Source: Ginsengibacter hankyongi
Lineage (GTDB): Bacteria; Bacteroidota; Bacteroidia; Chitinophagales; Chitinophagaceae
Direction: 5' to 3'
NCBI RefSeq assembly: GCF_008710285.1
Contig: NZ_VYQF01000001.1
Coordinates: 124,001-188,000 of the forward strand
DNA length: 64,000 nucleotides
A program made the translations under genes and the position numbers. The notes beneath the pieces were generated by a model. The model had not been told where the DNA came from. It saw only the letters and a program-made list of their open reading frames with translations, and ran no database searches. Below, piece by piece: positions 24,501 through 34,095 of the stretch. The first letter of the stretch is position 1, and each line of letters starts with the position of its first letter.

Positions 24501-25757
24501 TTAATTTAAAACGGTTTCAGCTTTCTCATAATGCTTTCCACTTTCTGACATAGTCGCTGAAACAAATGGTATGTGTGTTCCTTTTAATAAAACATTCCAA
24601 TAGATCCATCTGAATGCAAGTTTACCCATGTGGTTCATCCTGCTTTCTTTTAATAAACGCAAAGGACCAAGGCCTGCAAATGGAAAGCTTCCTTCAACGG
24701 GCTCGTGTGTGTAATTAAAGTCTATCAGCAATGCTTTACCATGGCCCGTTTCAATAAAGCAGTTAGCATGGCCGTCAAACCCTTCTTTCAAGGGCTCTCC
24801 TTTTATATAAAGAAGAATATTGTCAGTTAATATTTCGGCCTCAAAGTGAGCAACAGAGCCTGCTTTGGATGCAGGTATATTGCTTGCATCTCCCAGCACA
24901 AAAATGTTTTTATAATCTTTAGATTGAAGTGTGGCCTTATTAGCAGGAACATAGTTTAAGTTATCGCCCATGCCTGATCTTTCTATCACTTCATCGCCTT
25001 TATTAGTAGGTACTGTTACTAATATATCGAACGGAATTCTTTTACCACCATAATCCACAATCTCTTTCGTTTCATTGTCTACATACTCAATTGCAAAATC
25101 ACCTTCAGTTTTTATATTCTTTTCCTGCAGCAAATGATCGAGCGCTTCTGTAGCTTTTGGTTTTGTAAATGCTCCACTTAAAGGGGTTACATAAGTTATT
25201 TCCACTTTATCACGTATATGCTTATGCGTAAAAAATGAGTCGGCCAAAAATGTAAATTCTAACGGTGCCACCGGGCATTTAATAGGCATCTCCGTGATAT
25301 GAACTACTAGCTTTCCACCCTGCCACTCTCTCAATTTATTTCTTAATGCCAGTGCACCTTCAAAAGTGTAAAAATCAAAAACAGATTTCTGCCATTCAGT
25401 TCCTTTCATGCCTTCGGTTTCTTCGGGAGCAATTTTAGCACCCGTAGCTATTATTAAAATATCATAGTTCAATTCTTTACCACTCTCTAATTGAATTTTA
25501 TTTTCGGTTGGAAGAATGCGGTTAATTTTTTGTTTGATGAGTGTAACTTCCTTTGGAATAAACTCTTCAATCGTTTTTATAATATCTTCAGGAGCATAAA
25601 TATCAAAAGGCAGAAAAAGATAACCAGGCTGGTAATGATGTTCTTTTCTTTCATCAATAATGCTTATCTGCCAATCGGGCTGTTTTAAATGATGGTGTAA
25701 ATGATTAGCCATCATTGTGCCGGAAGTTCCGGCTCCGAGTATAATAAGATTTTTCAT
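24501..25757 (-). CDS. Sulfide:quinone oxidoreductase-like flavoprotein (SQR 1)
   Basis: The ATG at 25757 gives 418 residues starting MKNLIILGAGTSGTMMANHL, the FAD-binding GxGxxG; the longer start at 25799 adds a leader not seen in the family. Further marks: ILIIATGAKI, the cysteine in MPIKCPVAPLEF, NIFVLGDASNIPASKAGS and a C-terminal amphipathic region (MGKLAFRWIYWNVLLKG) for membrane attachment. It resembles SQR/flavocytochrome c reductases that oxidise sulfide to sulfane sulfur and pass electrons to quinone. First gene of the operon with DsrC and DsrE. Subtype unclear, since it shows fewer canonical cysteines than SQR 2. Confidence 0.88.
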   Translation of the reverse strand: MKNLIILGAGTSGTMMANHLHHHLKQPDWQISIIDERKEHHYQPGYLFLPFDIYAPEDIIKTIEEFIPKEVTLIKQKINRILPTENKIQLESGKELNYDILIIATGAKIAPEETEGMKGTEWQKSVFDFYTFEGALALRNKLREWQGGKLVVHITEMPIKCPVAPLEFTFLADSFFTHKHIRDKVEITYVTPLSGAFTKPKATEALDHLLQEKNIKTEGDFAIEYVDNETKEIVDYGGKRIPFDILVTVPTNKGDEVIERSGMGDNLNYVPANKATLQSKDYKNIFVLGDASNIPASKAGSVAHFEAEILTDNILLYIKGEPLKEGFDGHANCFIETGHGKALLIDFNYTHEPVEGSFPFAGLGPLRLLKESRMNHMGKLAFRWIYWNVLLKGTHIPFVSATMSESGKHYEKAETVLN

Positions 25758-25899
25758 TTTTCGTGATTTATAATTAAATTTTTGCGATGTAAAATTCATC
25801 CGGATTATTTCAATTTATTATGATAACGGTAACCTTGTCTAGTGATCTAAATCACCAGGCGTTATGATTCTTCACCAAAAGTGCTGGCACAAAGTTTTA

Positions 25900-25944
25900 T
25901 GTAATAAATGTTACAGACCACTTACTTTTTACAGGTTAGTTTTG
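25900..25944 (+). promoter_or_regulatory. S-type Crp/Fnr site and -7 box of the CoA-disulfide reductase gene
   Basis: TGTAATAAATGTTACA at 25900-25915 and a perfect TAGTTTTG at 25937-25944 on the plus strand, centres 33 bp apart. The gene starts at 26118, so the leader would be about 160 bases. A second dyad, GTGATCTAAATCAC at 25842-25855, lies nearer the divergent SQR operon but has no box at 33 bp. The remainder of the 25758-26117 gap shows nothing else. Confidence 0.6.
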
Positions 25945-26117
25945 AAAAACTTTTCACCGCAATTACGGGTAAAGGTCTGGTAATAGAATTAAACAAAAAC
26001 GTTTATAGGTACCGTGAGTTCATCATTTATTTTGCCCGCAATGTATCTTTCAACTTACCCGGGTGACCATTGCAAAAAGGAAACACATTTATTTACACAT
26101 AATTTTTTAAAAAGCTT

Positions 26118-27824
26118 ATGAGCCACATGAAATACATAATAATAGGTGCTGTTGCAGGCGGAGCCAGTACAGCAGCAAGATTAAGAAGATTAGATGAGCA
26201 TGCAAAAATCATCATTTTTGAAAAGGGAGAATATATTTCCTACGCAAATTGCGGATTGCCCTATTATATTGGCGATGTCATTAAAGACAGGAATAAACTG
26301 TTTGTACAAACCGCAACTTCGTTTAACAAACGTTTTAATATTGATGTAAGGATAACCACGCTGATAACAGCAATTGATCCTGCGAAGAAAAACGTTACCG
26401 CCAATAATCAAATAACCGGCGAAGCATATGAAGAGACTTACGACAAGTTAATTCTGTCACCCGGCGCAGAACCACTTCAGCCTCCATTACCAGGTATTGG
26501 CAGCGAAGGAATTTTTACTTTAAGAAATGTAAAAGACACCGATTATATAAAAAGTTATGTAAAAAAGAAACATGTAAAAAAAGCGGTAGTAATTGGCGCA
26601 GGCTTCATTGGTTTGGAAATGGCTGAAAACTTTCATGATATTGGGCTTGAGGTTACCATTATAGAAATGGGAAACCAGGTTCTTGCTCCTGTTGATTTCC
26701 CCATTGCAGCAATTGTACAACAACATATCCGTACCCACGGAGTTGATCTTCGTTTAGGCGTAGCTGTTACAGGCTTTACTAAAATAGGGCAACAAATAGA
26801 AATTTCCTTAAATAACGGAGAAGTACTGACTGCAGACATGGTATTACTTTCAATAGGTGTGCGACCCGATACACGATTGGCTATACAGGCAGGACTGAAA
26901 ACAGGTACAGCAAAGGGGATTTGGGTAAATGAATACTTACAAACATCTAACCCCGATATTTATGCCGTGGGCGATGCCATAGAATTTGAAAACCCCATAA
27001 CGGGGCAATCTATGATTACTTCTCTCGCAGGGCCTGCAAACAAACAGGGACGCATCTGTGCAAACAATGTTGTTTTAGGTGATGTTCAAAAATATAAGGG
27101 TTCTATCAATACGGCTATTGTAAAAGTTTTTGATATGACAGTAGGTACTGCAGGTACTGCATCCAAACATTTGAAAACAGCTAATATTGACCATGTTGTG
27201 TCCACTACATTTAACGGATCGCACGCTGCTTACTATCCTAACGCAAAACAAATGACCATGCAAATTGCATTTTCGTCTACGGATGGTCGTTTGCTGAGTG
27301 CTCAAATCGCGGGCTATGACGGCGTTGATAAACGACTTGATATTTTATCTTCTTTTATTAAACAAAATAAAACCATTTACGAATTGGCTGAATTTGAACA
27401 TGCCTATGCTCCGCCCTATTCTTCGGCAAAAGACCCGGTTAATATGGCCGGTTTTGTCGCCGAAAATATTTTAATGAAAAGGCTAGAAGTATTTTACTGG
27501 AATGAACTTGAAAATTTAAAGCCGCAAGATATATTGTTAGATGTTCGCAGGGCCGATGAATACATTGCCGGGAAGATAGGAAAAGCTATTAACATACCTG
27601 TGGATGAAATAAGAACCAGGCTGATAGAAATACCAAAAGATAAAAATATTTACATTTATTGTGAGGCTGGCTTGAGAGGATACCTGGCACAAAGAATATT
27701 AAAGCAAAATGGATTCAACAATGTAAAAAATCTTTCTGGCGGGTACAACGTATGGAAATCGTGCATGGCCGAAACCTGGATTGTAAATAATGCAAAGCAA
27801 AATGGTCTTGCATTACAGGATTAA
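26118..27824 (+). CDS. CoA-disulfide/persulfide reductase with C-terminal rhodanese domain
   Basis: 568 residues. N-terminal flavoprotein disulfide reductase: FAD motif IIIGAVAGGASTAARLRR, the single active cysteine in SYANCGLPYY (C45), a second nucleotide motif AVVIGAGFIGLEMAE and ADMVLLSIGVRPDT, then a dimerisation domain. C-terminal rhodanese (about 470-555) with LLDVRRADEYIAG and the loop YCEAGLRG (C515). This is the CoADR-RHD architecture: NAD(P)H-driven reduction of CoA or glutathione-type persulfides and polysulfides. A start at the second ATG (26127) is possible. It has its own S-type promoter and diverges from the SQR operon. Confidence 0.93.
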   Translation: MSHMKYIIIGAVAGGASTAARLRRLDEHAKIIIFEKGEYISYANCGLPYYIGDVIKDRNKLFVQTATSFNKRFNIDVRITTLITAIDPAKKNVTANNQITGEAYEETYDKLILSPGAEPLQPPLPGIGSEGIFTLRNVKDTDYIKSYVKKKHVKKAVVIGAGFIGLEMAENFHDIGLEVTIIEMGNQVLAPVDFPIAAIVQQHIRTHGVDLRLGVAVTGFTKIGQQIEISLNNGEVLTADMVLLSIGVRPDTRLAIQAGLKTGTAKGIWVNEYLQTSNPDIYAVGDAIEFENPITGQSMITSLAGPANKQGRICANNVVLGDVQKYKGSINTAIVKVFDMTVGTAGTASKHLKTANIDHVVSTTFNGSHAAYYPNAKQMTMQIAFSSTDGRLLSAQIAGYDGVDKRLDILSSFIKQNKTIYELAEFEHAYAPPYSSAKDPVNMAGFVAENILMKRLEVFYWNELENLKPQDILLDVRRADEYIAGKIGKAINIPVDEIRTRLIEIPKDKNIYIYCEAGLRGYLAQRILKQNGFNNVKNLSGGYNVWKSCMAETWIVNNAKQNGLALQD

Positions 27825-27885
27825 CTATTCGTGTACCCGTTGCCGTTCTACATCTCTCATACTGGGAAATGTTAGCGAATGAATT

Positions 27886-28107
27886 TTAAAACCTGGGCTG
27901 TGATTTCTTTGCAGCACAGGTGTTTAAACCAAATAAAATATATAAAGGGCAAGTGCCAACAAGGCTGGTTAATAACAATGCTACACCTACAAGCAATAGT
28001 ATAATACCTGATACTCCGCTAATAATATTTGTAAAGTATAAAAAGGCCACTAAGGCTGCAAGCAGCAAACGGATGATCCTGTCTGCACTTCCAATATTCT
28101 TTTTCAT
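27886..28107 (-). CDS. DUF2892 (YgaP-like) membrane protein
   Basis: 73 residues: KKNIGSADRIIRLLLAALVA, two membrane helices, then GTCPLYILFGLNTCA, with two cysteines in the conserved DUF2892 tail. Convergent with the CoADR-rhodanese gene and upstream of SQR 2 on the same strand family of sulfur genes; no S-type site is seen before it. Confidence 0.85.
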   Translation of the reverse strand: MKKNIGSADRIIRLLLAALVAFLYFTNIISGVSGIILLLVGVALLLTSLVGTCPLYILFGLNTCAAKKSQPRF

Positions 28108-28256
28108 ATAAATTTATTTTTATGGATTAAAAAGATAATTTTTGTTATAATAAGTATCGATATAAAGTAAAATGAATTAATGTACCTATTTAAAAAAGAC
28201 TGCTAAATAAAAGCCAACCTGTGATGTTAAACAAGTTGGTCATTGTTATATTCTCA

Positions 28257-29459
28257 TCAGGCAGTTCCTTTTAATATTTTATTCCAATACAGCCACGGCA
28301 ATATTTTAAGTTTTAAAATCCACATACTCCATCTCGATTTTGTTTGATCAAATGGAAAGGTCATTTTAGGAGTATTTGAATAATCAAACTCAGCAAGCAT
28401 CAATCTTCCGTATTTTGTGGGTATTGGGCAGGCACTATATCCTGTATATTCACCCCGCAATTTTTCATTAGCCAGGAATGCTAATACATTCTTTACAACA
28501 ACAGGCGCTTGTCTACGAATTGCAGCACCGGTTTTTTTAGCCGGGGCATTAATACAATCACCAAGTGCAAATACATTGGCAAAACGGCTATGCTGCATAG
28601 TTGTTTTATTTATTTCAACAAAACCATAGGGATTATTTGGATCTGAAAGCGGGCTGTTTTTTATAAAATCCGGTGCAGATTGCGGCGGAACTATATGGGA
28701 CATGTCAAACTTTATTTCTTTTCTGTCAGTTATACCGTCCTTATTTTTTTCTTCATAATAAATCGTTTTATTCGCTGCATCAACTGCGGTTACATTTACT
28801 CCGAAGTGCGTTTTTATATTATCGTCTTTTATTACATTATTGAGTGTTGCGGCATATTCCTTTACGTCGAAAATACTTGCGGCACCTGAGAGAATATGCA
28901 CATCACATTTATCCAAAATACCCTGTTTACGCCAGTAATCGCATGCGAGGTACATTATTTTGTGAGGAGCTCCGCCACATTTAACGGGACCAACCGGATT
29001 TGTAAAAACTGCTGTTCCACCTTTAAAATTTCTTATCAATTCCCAGGTATACGGAGCTATATCAAATGAGTAATTGGAAGTAACATTATTTTTACCAACG
29101 GTTTCCTTCAAACCTTTTATTTTATTCCAGTCAAGCTGAATTCCCGGACAAACAACCAAAGCATCGTATCCGTATGAATTACCTTGTCTCGTTATCACTT
29201 TATTTTCTGCAGGTAAAAAAGTTTCCACTGCATCTTTAATCCAGGTAGCTCCTTTAGGAATATAATCTTTTTCGCTTCTGACTGTTTTGTTAATATCAAA
29301 TACACCGGCTCCAACAAGAGTCCATGCAGGTTGATAATAATGTTTTTCAGACGGTTCGATTATCGTTATTTGAAGGCTTTTATTTTTACGTAAAAGCTGC
29401 GCAGCTACAGAGAGGCCGGCATTGCCACCCCCTACTATAATTATTTTTTTAGCAAGCAT
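28257..29459 (-). CDS. Sulfide:quinone oxidoreductase (SQR 2)
   Basis: 400 residues. FAD motif KIIIVGGGNAGLSVAAQLLR, GYDALVVCPGIQLDW, catalytic cysteines C161 (VGPVKCGGAPHK) and C344 (GYSACPIPTKYG), NVFALGDCINAPAKKTG and a membrane-attaching C-terminus (MWILKLKILPWLYWNKILKG). The cysteine pattern matches type II/mitochondrial-like SQR, which oxidises sulfide and hands sulfane sulfur to a small thiol. Persulfide from it would be handled by the dioxygenase fusion at 37641 and the reductase at 26118. Controlled by an S-type site. Confidence 0.93.
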   Translation of the reverse strand: MLAKKIIIVGGGNAGLSVAAQLLRKNKSLQITIIEPSEKHYYQPAWTLVGAGVFDINKTVRSEKDYIPKGATWIKDAVETFLPAENKVITRQGNSYGYDALVVCPGIQLDWNKIKGLKETVGKNNVTSNYSFDIAPYTWELIRNFKGGTAVFTNPVGPVKCGGAPHKIMYLACDYWRKQGILDKCDVHILSGAASIFDVKEYAATLNNVIKDDNIKTHFGVNVTAVDAANKTIYYEEKNKDGITDRKEIKFDMSHIVPPQSAPDFIKNSPLSDPNNPYGFVEINKTTMQHSRFANVFALGDCINAPAKKTGAAIRRQAPVVVKNVLAFLANEKLRGEYTGYSACPIPTKYGRLMLAEFDYSNTPKMTFPFDQTKSRWSMWILKLKILPWLYWNKILKGTA

Positions 29460-29484
29460 GTCGTTTGTTTTAAAATTTGTTTTA

Positions 29485-29528
29485 TAAAGATATTTTTATA
29501 AAAAAAATCACATAGTAACATTTATCAC
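29485..29528 (-). promoter_or_regulatory. S-type Crp/Fnr site and -7 box of SQR 2
   Basis: GTAACATTTATCAC at 29515-29528 (minus strand GTGAT-AAAT-GTTAC; one half-site is degenerate) and TATCTTTA (minus) at 29485-29492. Centre distance exactly 33 bp. Confidence 0.55.
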
Positions 29529-29594
29529 ACTTGTGTAGGGAGGTAATGTATTTATAGTAATATTAACTACGGCAATCAGCACAAAACAGATAAG

Positions 29595-30203
29595 TCAATT
29601 CCACCTTCCATATCCCCCTCTTGTATCCCTGGCAGAAATTATTTTAGAAAAGGCTGTTTTACTCAAGATAACGGGCTCGTAATTTATTCCCAACATCTTT
29701 AAGCGCCGCACAAAAGCCCTCAGGTGATTTCCAGACGCCATTGCTAAATAATTATACGTAGCAAGAATATCAGGCTTTTGAGTTTGCTTAATCCTTTCCT
29801 GCAGATCAGCGATATCCATCTCTTCTACTTTTGCTCCTGCCCTCAAAGCTTCCGGTAAAGCCTGGCTGCCTGCCGCAACTAATTTATTATAATAATTTTT
29901 CAATAGCGCATTCGTAAATAAACCATGCTTGTCGTTGTTTTTATAAACAGGATCCTGGAGTTTGTAAGTTGTAATAAGAGCTTTCATTTTATCCATGTGA
30001 ATTTGTTCACTCTGCCTGATGTTGCCAAATGGATTTACACCCCATTTTATGTACATTGAATCATACACATCCCTTGCCAGTTTTTCTTCCTCTCGCATGT
30101 AGAGGATTGCATCCTTTTCCTTCGGCGTTAAAGAAAATGTTTGTTGCGCAAAACCTTTTATAGAAAGCAAACTAACTGTGATTAAAAAAATTATCTTTTT
30201 CAT
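29595..30203 (-). CDS. DUF2202 ferritin-like exported protein
   Basis: The ATG at 30203 gives a clean signal peptide (KKIIFLITVSLLSIKGFAQ); an earlier ATG at 30227 adds charged residues before it. Mature domain of about 180 residues with the DUF2202 pattern: KDAILYMREEEKLARDVYDSM, QSEQIHMDKMKALI, IADLQERIKQT, YLAMASGNHLRAFVRRLK. The repeated E..H pairs fit a four-helix ferritin-like bundle. Function in the periplasm unknown. The 30204-30587 gap after it holds the USP promoter and an unphased dyad TGATATCGATCA at 30349-30360. Confidence 0.85.
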   Translation of the reverse strand: MKKIIFLITVSLLSIKGFAQQTFSLTPKEKDAILYMREEEKLARDVYDSMYIKWGVNPFGNIRQSEQIHMDKMKALITTYKLQDPVYKNNDKHGLFTNALLKNYYNKLVAAGSQALPEALRAGAKVEEMDIADLQERIKQTQKPDILATYNYLAMASGNHLRAFVRRLKMLGINYEPVILSKTAFSKIISARDTRGGYGRWN

Positions 30204-30499
30204 TTTCTTACCTTTTACAAAGCCCACAGGTTAATCGAATTTTCTTCTGATTAATTACAATCAATCTCATTACTTATTCTGCCTAACCATTCAGGCAAAG
30301 GTCCGTTAGTTAGCTATTTTGAAGAATGACTTTTGTTATTATTGAATATGATATCGATCACTGCAATACTCAGTATGGGAAAGGCAAAATGTTAAGTAAC
30401 TTATTATTGTTCGTAATTTTTTACAGGCAAATAATTTGGAAACAATTACTAAGATGAAGGTTAATGGGAAGCAAAAGCAACATTTATCATAGGTCATCA

Positions 30500-30541
30500 T
30501 GATTTCCATCATTTATTGAGTGCAGGGAGAATCTAATCTTG
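30500..30541 (+). promoter_or_regulatory. T-type (FNR-like) site and -7 box of the USP/ATPase/permease operon
   Basis: TGATTTCCATCA at 30500-30511 and TAATCTTG at 30534-30541, centres 32 bp apart. The start codon at 30588 follows about 45 bases later. Confidence 0.55.
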
Positions 30542-30587
30542 CATTTTGCTTCCCAAATTGTCCTGTCTAACTTATAAATATTTAAAC

Positions 30588-31427
30588 ATGAAAAAGTTTT
30601 TAGCAGTTTTTGACGGTTATAAAATGTCGAACAGCACATTGAATTATGCCATACAATTATCCAAGGTTGTTAATGCAAATCTTGTAGGTGTTTTTTTGGA
30701 TGAATTTATTTACCGGAACTACAATGTAGTAGCGGTGATGAAAACAAACGAGGATTATACTGAAAAAATGAAAGAGATGGATGCCAAAGACCAGCTCAAA
30801 AGAGACGAAGCAGCACAACATTTTCAAAAGGCTTGTGGCAAAGCTGGTATTAGCTATTCTATTCACAGGGATAAAAGTATCGCTCTACAGGAGCTAAAAC
30901 ACGAAAGTATGTTTGCCGATCTTATTATTATAAACGAATACGAAACATTTACAAAATATAAAGAAGAACTTCCCACCCGCTTCATGAAGGATTTGCTGAG
31001 TGATGTGCAGTGCCCGGTATTATTAGTTTCAAATAAATTCAAGCCGGTTGATAAAATAGTTTTGTTATACGATGGTGCACCTTCATCATTATATGCAATA
31101 AAAATGTTCAGTTATTTGTTTGGCAATTTCCAGGATCTGCCGGTAGAAGTATTTTCAGTAAATGAACGGAAAGCAAACCTTCGCTTACCGGACAATAAAC
31201 TGATGAGAGAATTTATTAAAAGACATTTTCCAAAAGCAACTTATAACGTTGCAACGGGCGAGGCTGAAGAACAAATACTGGATTATTTACATAACCATAA
31301 AGAAAACGAATTGATAGTGCTAGGCGCTTACAGGCGAAGTGAACTTTCACGTTGGTTTAAAACCAGCATGGCCGATACGCTGATGCGAAAACTGGACACG
31401 GCTTTATTTGTAGCGCATAATAAATAA
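30588..31427 (+). CDS. Universal stress protein, tandem UspA-like domains
   Basis: The ATG at 30588 gives 279 residues (MKKFLAVFDGYKMSN); the upstream ATG at 30546 precedes the expected transcription start region only slightly and adds an atypical leader. Two UspA-like halves: the first with FADLIIINEYETF and CPVLLVSN, the second from KIVLLYDGAPSSLYA with ELIVLGAYRRSELSRWF. The classic ATP loop G-2x-G-9x-G is not intact in either half, so it is probably a non-ATP-binding type. First gene of an operon with the P-type ATPase and AI-2E permease. Confidence 0.88.
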   Translation: MKKFLAVFDGYKMSNSTLNYAIQLSKVVNANLVGVFLDEFIYRNYNVVAVMKTNEDYTEKMKEMDAKDQLKRDEAAQHFQKACGKAGISYSIHRDKSIALQELKHESMFADLIIINEYETFTKYKEELPTRFMKDLLSDVQCPVLLVSNKFKPVDKIVLLYDGAPSSLYAIKMFSYLFGNFQDLPVEVFSVNERKANLRLPDNKLMREFIKRHFPKATYNVATGEAEEQILDYLHNHKENELIVLGAYRRSELSRWFKTSMADTLMRKLDTALFVAHNK

Positions 31428-31496
31428 AATTCATCAACATAAATAAAAATACAATAATGCCGCTTACCCACTACGAAGTAAAATAACAGATTGCTA

Positions 31497-34073
31497 ATGA
31501 ACTGGCACAGATTAAGCATACCCGAAGTTTTTGAATTGCTTGGCACCAGCCAACATGGCTTAAGTACAACAATAGCCGAAGACAAGTTACTGGAGATTGG
31601 CCCCAATGAATTACAGGAAGGTAAAAAGAAAAGTGTAGCCAGCATATTGTTGGCGCAGTTTAAAGATGTCATGATTTTGATATTAATGGCTGCGGCAATC
31701 ATATCAGGAATCATCGGCGACATCACTGATACCATCGTTATTCTTGTAATTGTTTTATTGAATGCGGTTATTGGCTTCTTACAGGAATACCGTGCAGAAA
31801 AAGCCATGCAGGCCTTAAAACGAATGGCTATAATGCAGGCAAAAATAATGCGGGATGGAAGAATCGCATGGTTGCCGGCAACTGTATTAGTACCAGGTGA
31901 TATTGTTTTTTTAGAAGCCGGTAATGCAGTGCCTGCAGACGTTCGCATAATTGAATCAGTTAATTTAAAAATTGAAGAAGCTGCACTTACCGGGGAATCT
32001 AATGCTGTAGATAAGATAACGCATTCGCTGGAAGTTGATGATCTACCCGTTGGAGATAAAAAAAATATGGGATTTAAAGGCACGTTTGTTACGTATGGAA
32101 GAGGAACCGCGGTGGTAATTGCAACCGGTATGCAAACAGAATTAGGCCGCATCGCAAAAATGCTGCAGGAAGATGAAACACTTACTCCGCTACAACAACG
32201 CATGGCCTCTTTTGGAAAAAAGCTTTCCGTGTTGGTGTTGTTTTTATGCGTCTTGTTTTTTGTGGCAGGCTGGTTGCGTGGAGAAGATGTTGTAAAAATG
32301 ATACTAACGAGTATTTCGTTAGCCGTAGCCGCAATTCCTGAAGCACTGCCTGCAGTTATTACAATTTCACTTGCATTGGCTGCTAAAAGAATGATTCGTT
32401 TGAACAGCCTCATAAGGAAATTACCTGCGGTAGAAACGTTAGGCTCGGTTACATATATCTGCACTGATAAAACAGGAACACTTACCAAAAATAAAATGTA
32501 TGTAGAAGATGTATTTGTGAACGGAAAAGTGTACGACCGAAATGAACTTTCTTTTATATTAGAAAAGCACGAGGTCATGTTACTGCTGCAAGCCTTTGCA
32601 CTCAATAACGATTCTTTTGAAGATGCTGATAAAGTAATAAAAGGCGACAGTACCGAAATTGCGTTGTTGGAAGTATCAAGAGAACAAAAAATACAAACGG
32701 GTACATGGCCCCGCCTTTCGGAAATAGCATTTGATGCAGACCGCAAATTGATGACAACTTTCCATTTGCATGAAAATAAAATTATTTCTTTTACAAAAGG
32801 AGCACCGGATATTTTATTGCAGCATTGTATAAACATTGACATGCCGGTGTTACAAAAGCAAGTAGATAAAATGGCAGCCAAAGGCCTCAGGGTATTGGGT
32901 TTCGCCTTTAGATATTGGGATGCAGTACCGCCAAATCCTGATAGTGAATTTCATGAATCCGGCTTGCAATTTTTAGGATTAGCGGGTATTATTGATCCGC
33001 CACGTGAAGAAGTATTTGATGCCGTAGCCCAATGCAAAACTGCCGGCATTATTCCGGTGATGATAACAGGTGATCATCCTCTTACTGCAAAAACTATAGC
33101 GCAACGCATTGGTATTTTAAGCAACGAAAATGATTTGGTAATAACGGGCCAGGAACTTGCTGCCTTAGATAATGAAAGCTTCTTAGCCAAGGTGGAAAAG
33201 ATAAAAGTATATGCACGTGTTTCGCCGGAACAAAAATTACATATTGTAAAAGCATTGCAACGAAAAGGACACTATGTTGCCATGACAGGAGATGGCGTAA
33301 ACGATGCTCCATCATTAAAAAGAGCCAATATTGGCATTGCCATGGGCATTACCGGAACTGATGTTTCTAAAGAAGCAGCTCACATGATTTTATTGGACGA
33401 TAATTTTTCTACCATTGTAAAAGCAGTGCGGGAAGGAAGAAGAATTTATGATAACATCCTTAAGTTCATCAAATACCTTATGACAAGTAACTCCGGTGAA
33501 TTATGGACTTTGTTGATAGGCCCTATCATCGGATTGCCGGTGGCATTATTACCAATTCATATTTTATGGATAAACTTAGTTACCGATGGGTTGCCTGCCA
33601 TTTCATTATCGTTTGAAAAAGCAGAAAAAAATATTATGAACCGTCCTCCCCGCCCACCGCAGCAAAGTGTGTTTGCCAACGGCAGAGGTACGCACATGAT
33701 TTGGGTGGGTATGCTCATGGCTGGCATTGCATTGTCTGCACAAAGCTGGGCCATTAGCCATGGCTTACATTGGCAAACGATTGTGTTTAATGTCTTATGT
33801 CTTAGCCAGATGGGGCATGTGCTTGCCATCCGGTCAGAATCTCAATCTTTTTTTAGTGCCGGAATTTTTTCAAACAAACCCTTAATTGGTTCAGTGCTCG
33901 CAGCTTTTCTATTGCAGTTTAGTGTAACCTATATACAATTTTTACAACCCATATTTAAAACCCAGGCTTTAACCGTACACGAATTTATTTTAGTAGGCGC
34001 AGCATCATCGGTAGTATTCTTTGCAGTTGAAATTGAAAAAATTATTTCCAGGAAATATGGTTTAAGAAAATGA
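31497..34073 (+). CDS. P-type cation ATPase, P2A (Ca2+-type)
   Basis: 858 residues from the ATG at 31497 (a TTG lies 6 bases upstream). N-terminal actuator entry (ALTGESNAVDK), helix-4 ion motif VAAIPEALPAVIT, phosphorylation site CTDKTGTLTKN (aspartate about 324), nucleotide-binding FTKGAPDILLQ and hinge TGDGVNDAPSLKRANIGIAMG. Helix 6 reads NLVTDGLPAISLSFE. PEALP and NLVTDGLPA place it in the bacterial P2A group that contains Ca2+ pumps and mycobacterial CtpF. It lies in a USP-led operon with a T-type promoter. Ion specificity unproven. Confidence 0.92.
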   Translation: MNWHRLSIPEVFELLGTSQHGLSTTIAEDKLLEIGPNELQEGKKKSVASILLAQFKDVMILILMAAAIISGIIGDITDTIVILVIVLLNAVIGFLQEYRAEKAMQALKRMAIMQAKIMRDGRIAWLPATVLVPGDIVFLEAGNAVPADVRIIESVNLKIEEAALTGESNAVDKITHSLEVDDLPVGDKKNMGFKGTFVTYGRGTAVVIATGMQTELGRIAKMLQEDETLTPLQQRMASFGKKLSVLVLFLCVLFFVAGWLRGEDVVKMILTSISLAVAAIPEALPAVITISLALAAKRMIRLNSLIRKLPAVETLGSVTYICTDKTGTLTKNKMYVEDVFVNGKVYDRNELSFILEKHEVMLLLQAFALNNDSFEDADKVIKGDSTEIALLEVSREQKIQTGTWPRLSEIAFDADRKLMTTFHLHENKIISFTKGAPDILLQHCINIDMPVLQKQVDKMAAKGLRVLGFAFRYWDAVPPNPDSEFHESGLQFLGLAGIIDPPREEVFDAVAQCKTAGIIPVMITGDHPLTAKTIAQRIGILSNENDLVITGQELAALDNESFLAKVEKIKVYARVSPEQKLHIVKALQRKGHYVAMTGDGVNDAPSLKRANIGIAMGITGTDVSKEAAHMILLDDNFSTIVKAVREGRRIYDNILKFIKYLMTSNSGELWTLLIGPIIGLPVALLPIHILWINLVTDGLPAISLSFEKAEKNIMNRPPRPPQQSVFANGRGTHMIWVGMLMAGIALSAQSWAISHGLHWQTIVFNVLCLSQMGHVLAIRSESQSFFSAGIFSNKPLIGSVLAAFLLQFSVTYIQFLQPIFKTQALTVHEFILVGAASSVVFFAVEIEKIISRKYGLRK

Positions 34074-34095
34074 GTGACAATAAAAAATTAGTGAC

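Noticed and set aside
25842-25855. GTGATCTAAATCAC as the activator site of the SQR-DsrC-DsrE operon
   Set aside because: A good dyad 85 bp before the start codon, but no TAnnTTTG-like box lies 32-34 bp from it on either strand, so it was not counted.
30349-30360. TGATATCGATCA as a T-type activator site
   Set aside because: No -7 box at the right distance in either direction; probably chance or an unrelated site.
31328-32881. A 517-residue open frame on the minus strand across the USP end and the P-type ATPase
   Set aside because: It is antisense to well-supported genes, has a Ser/Cys-rich composition typical of shadows and no recognisable domain.
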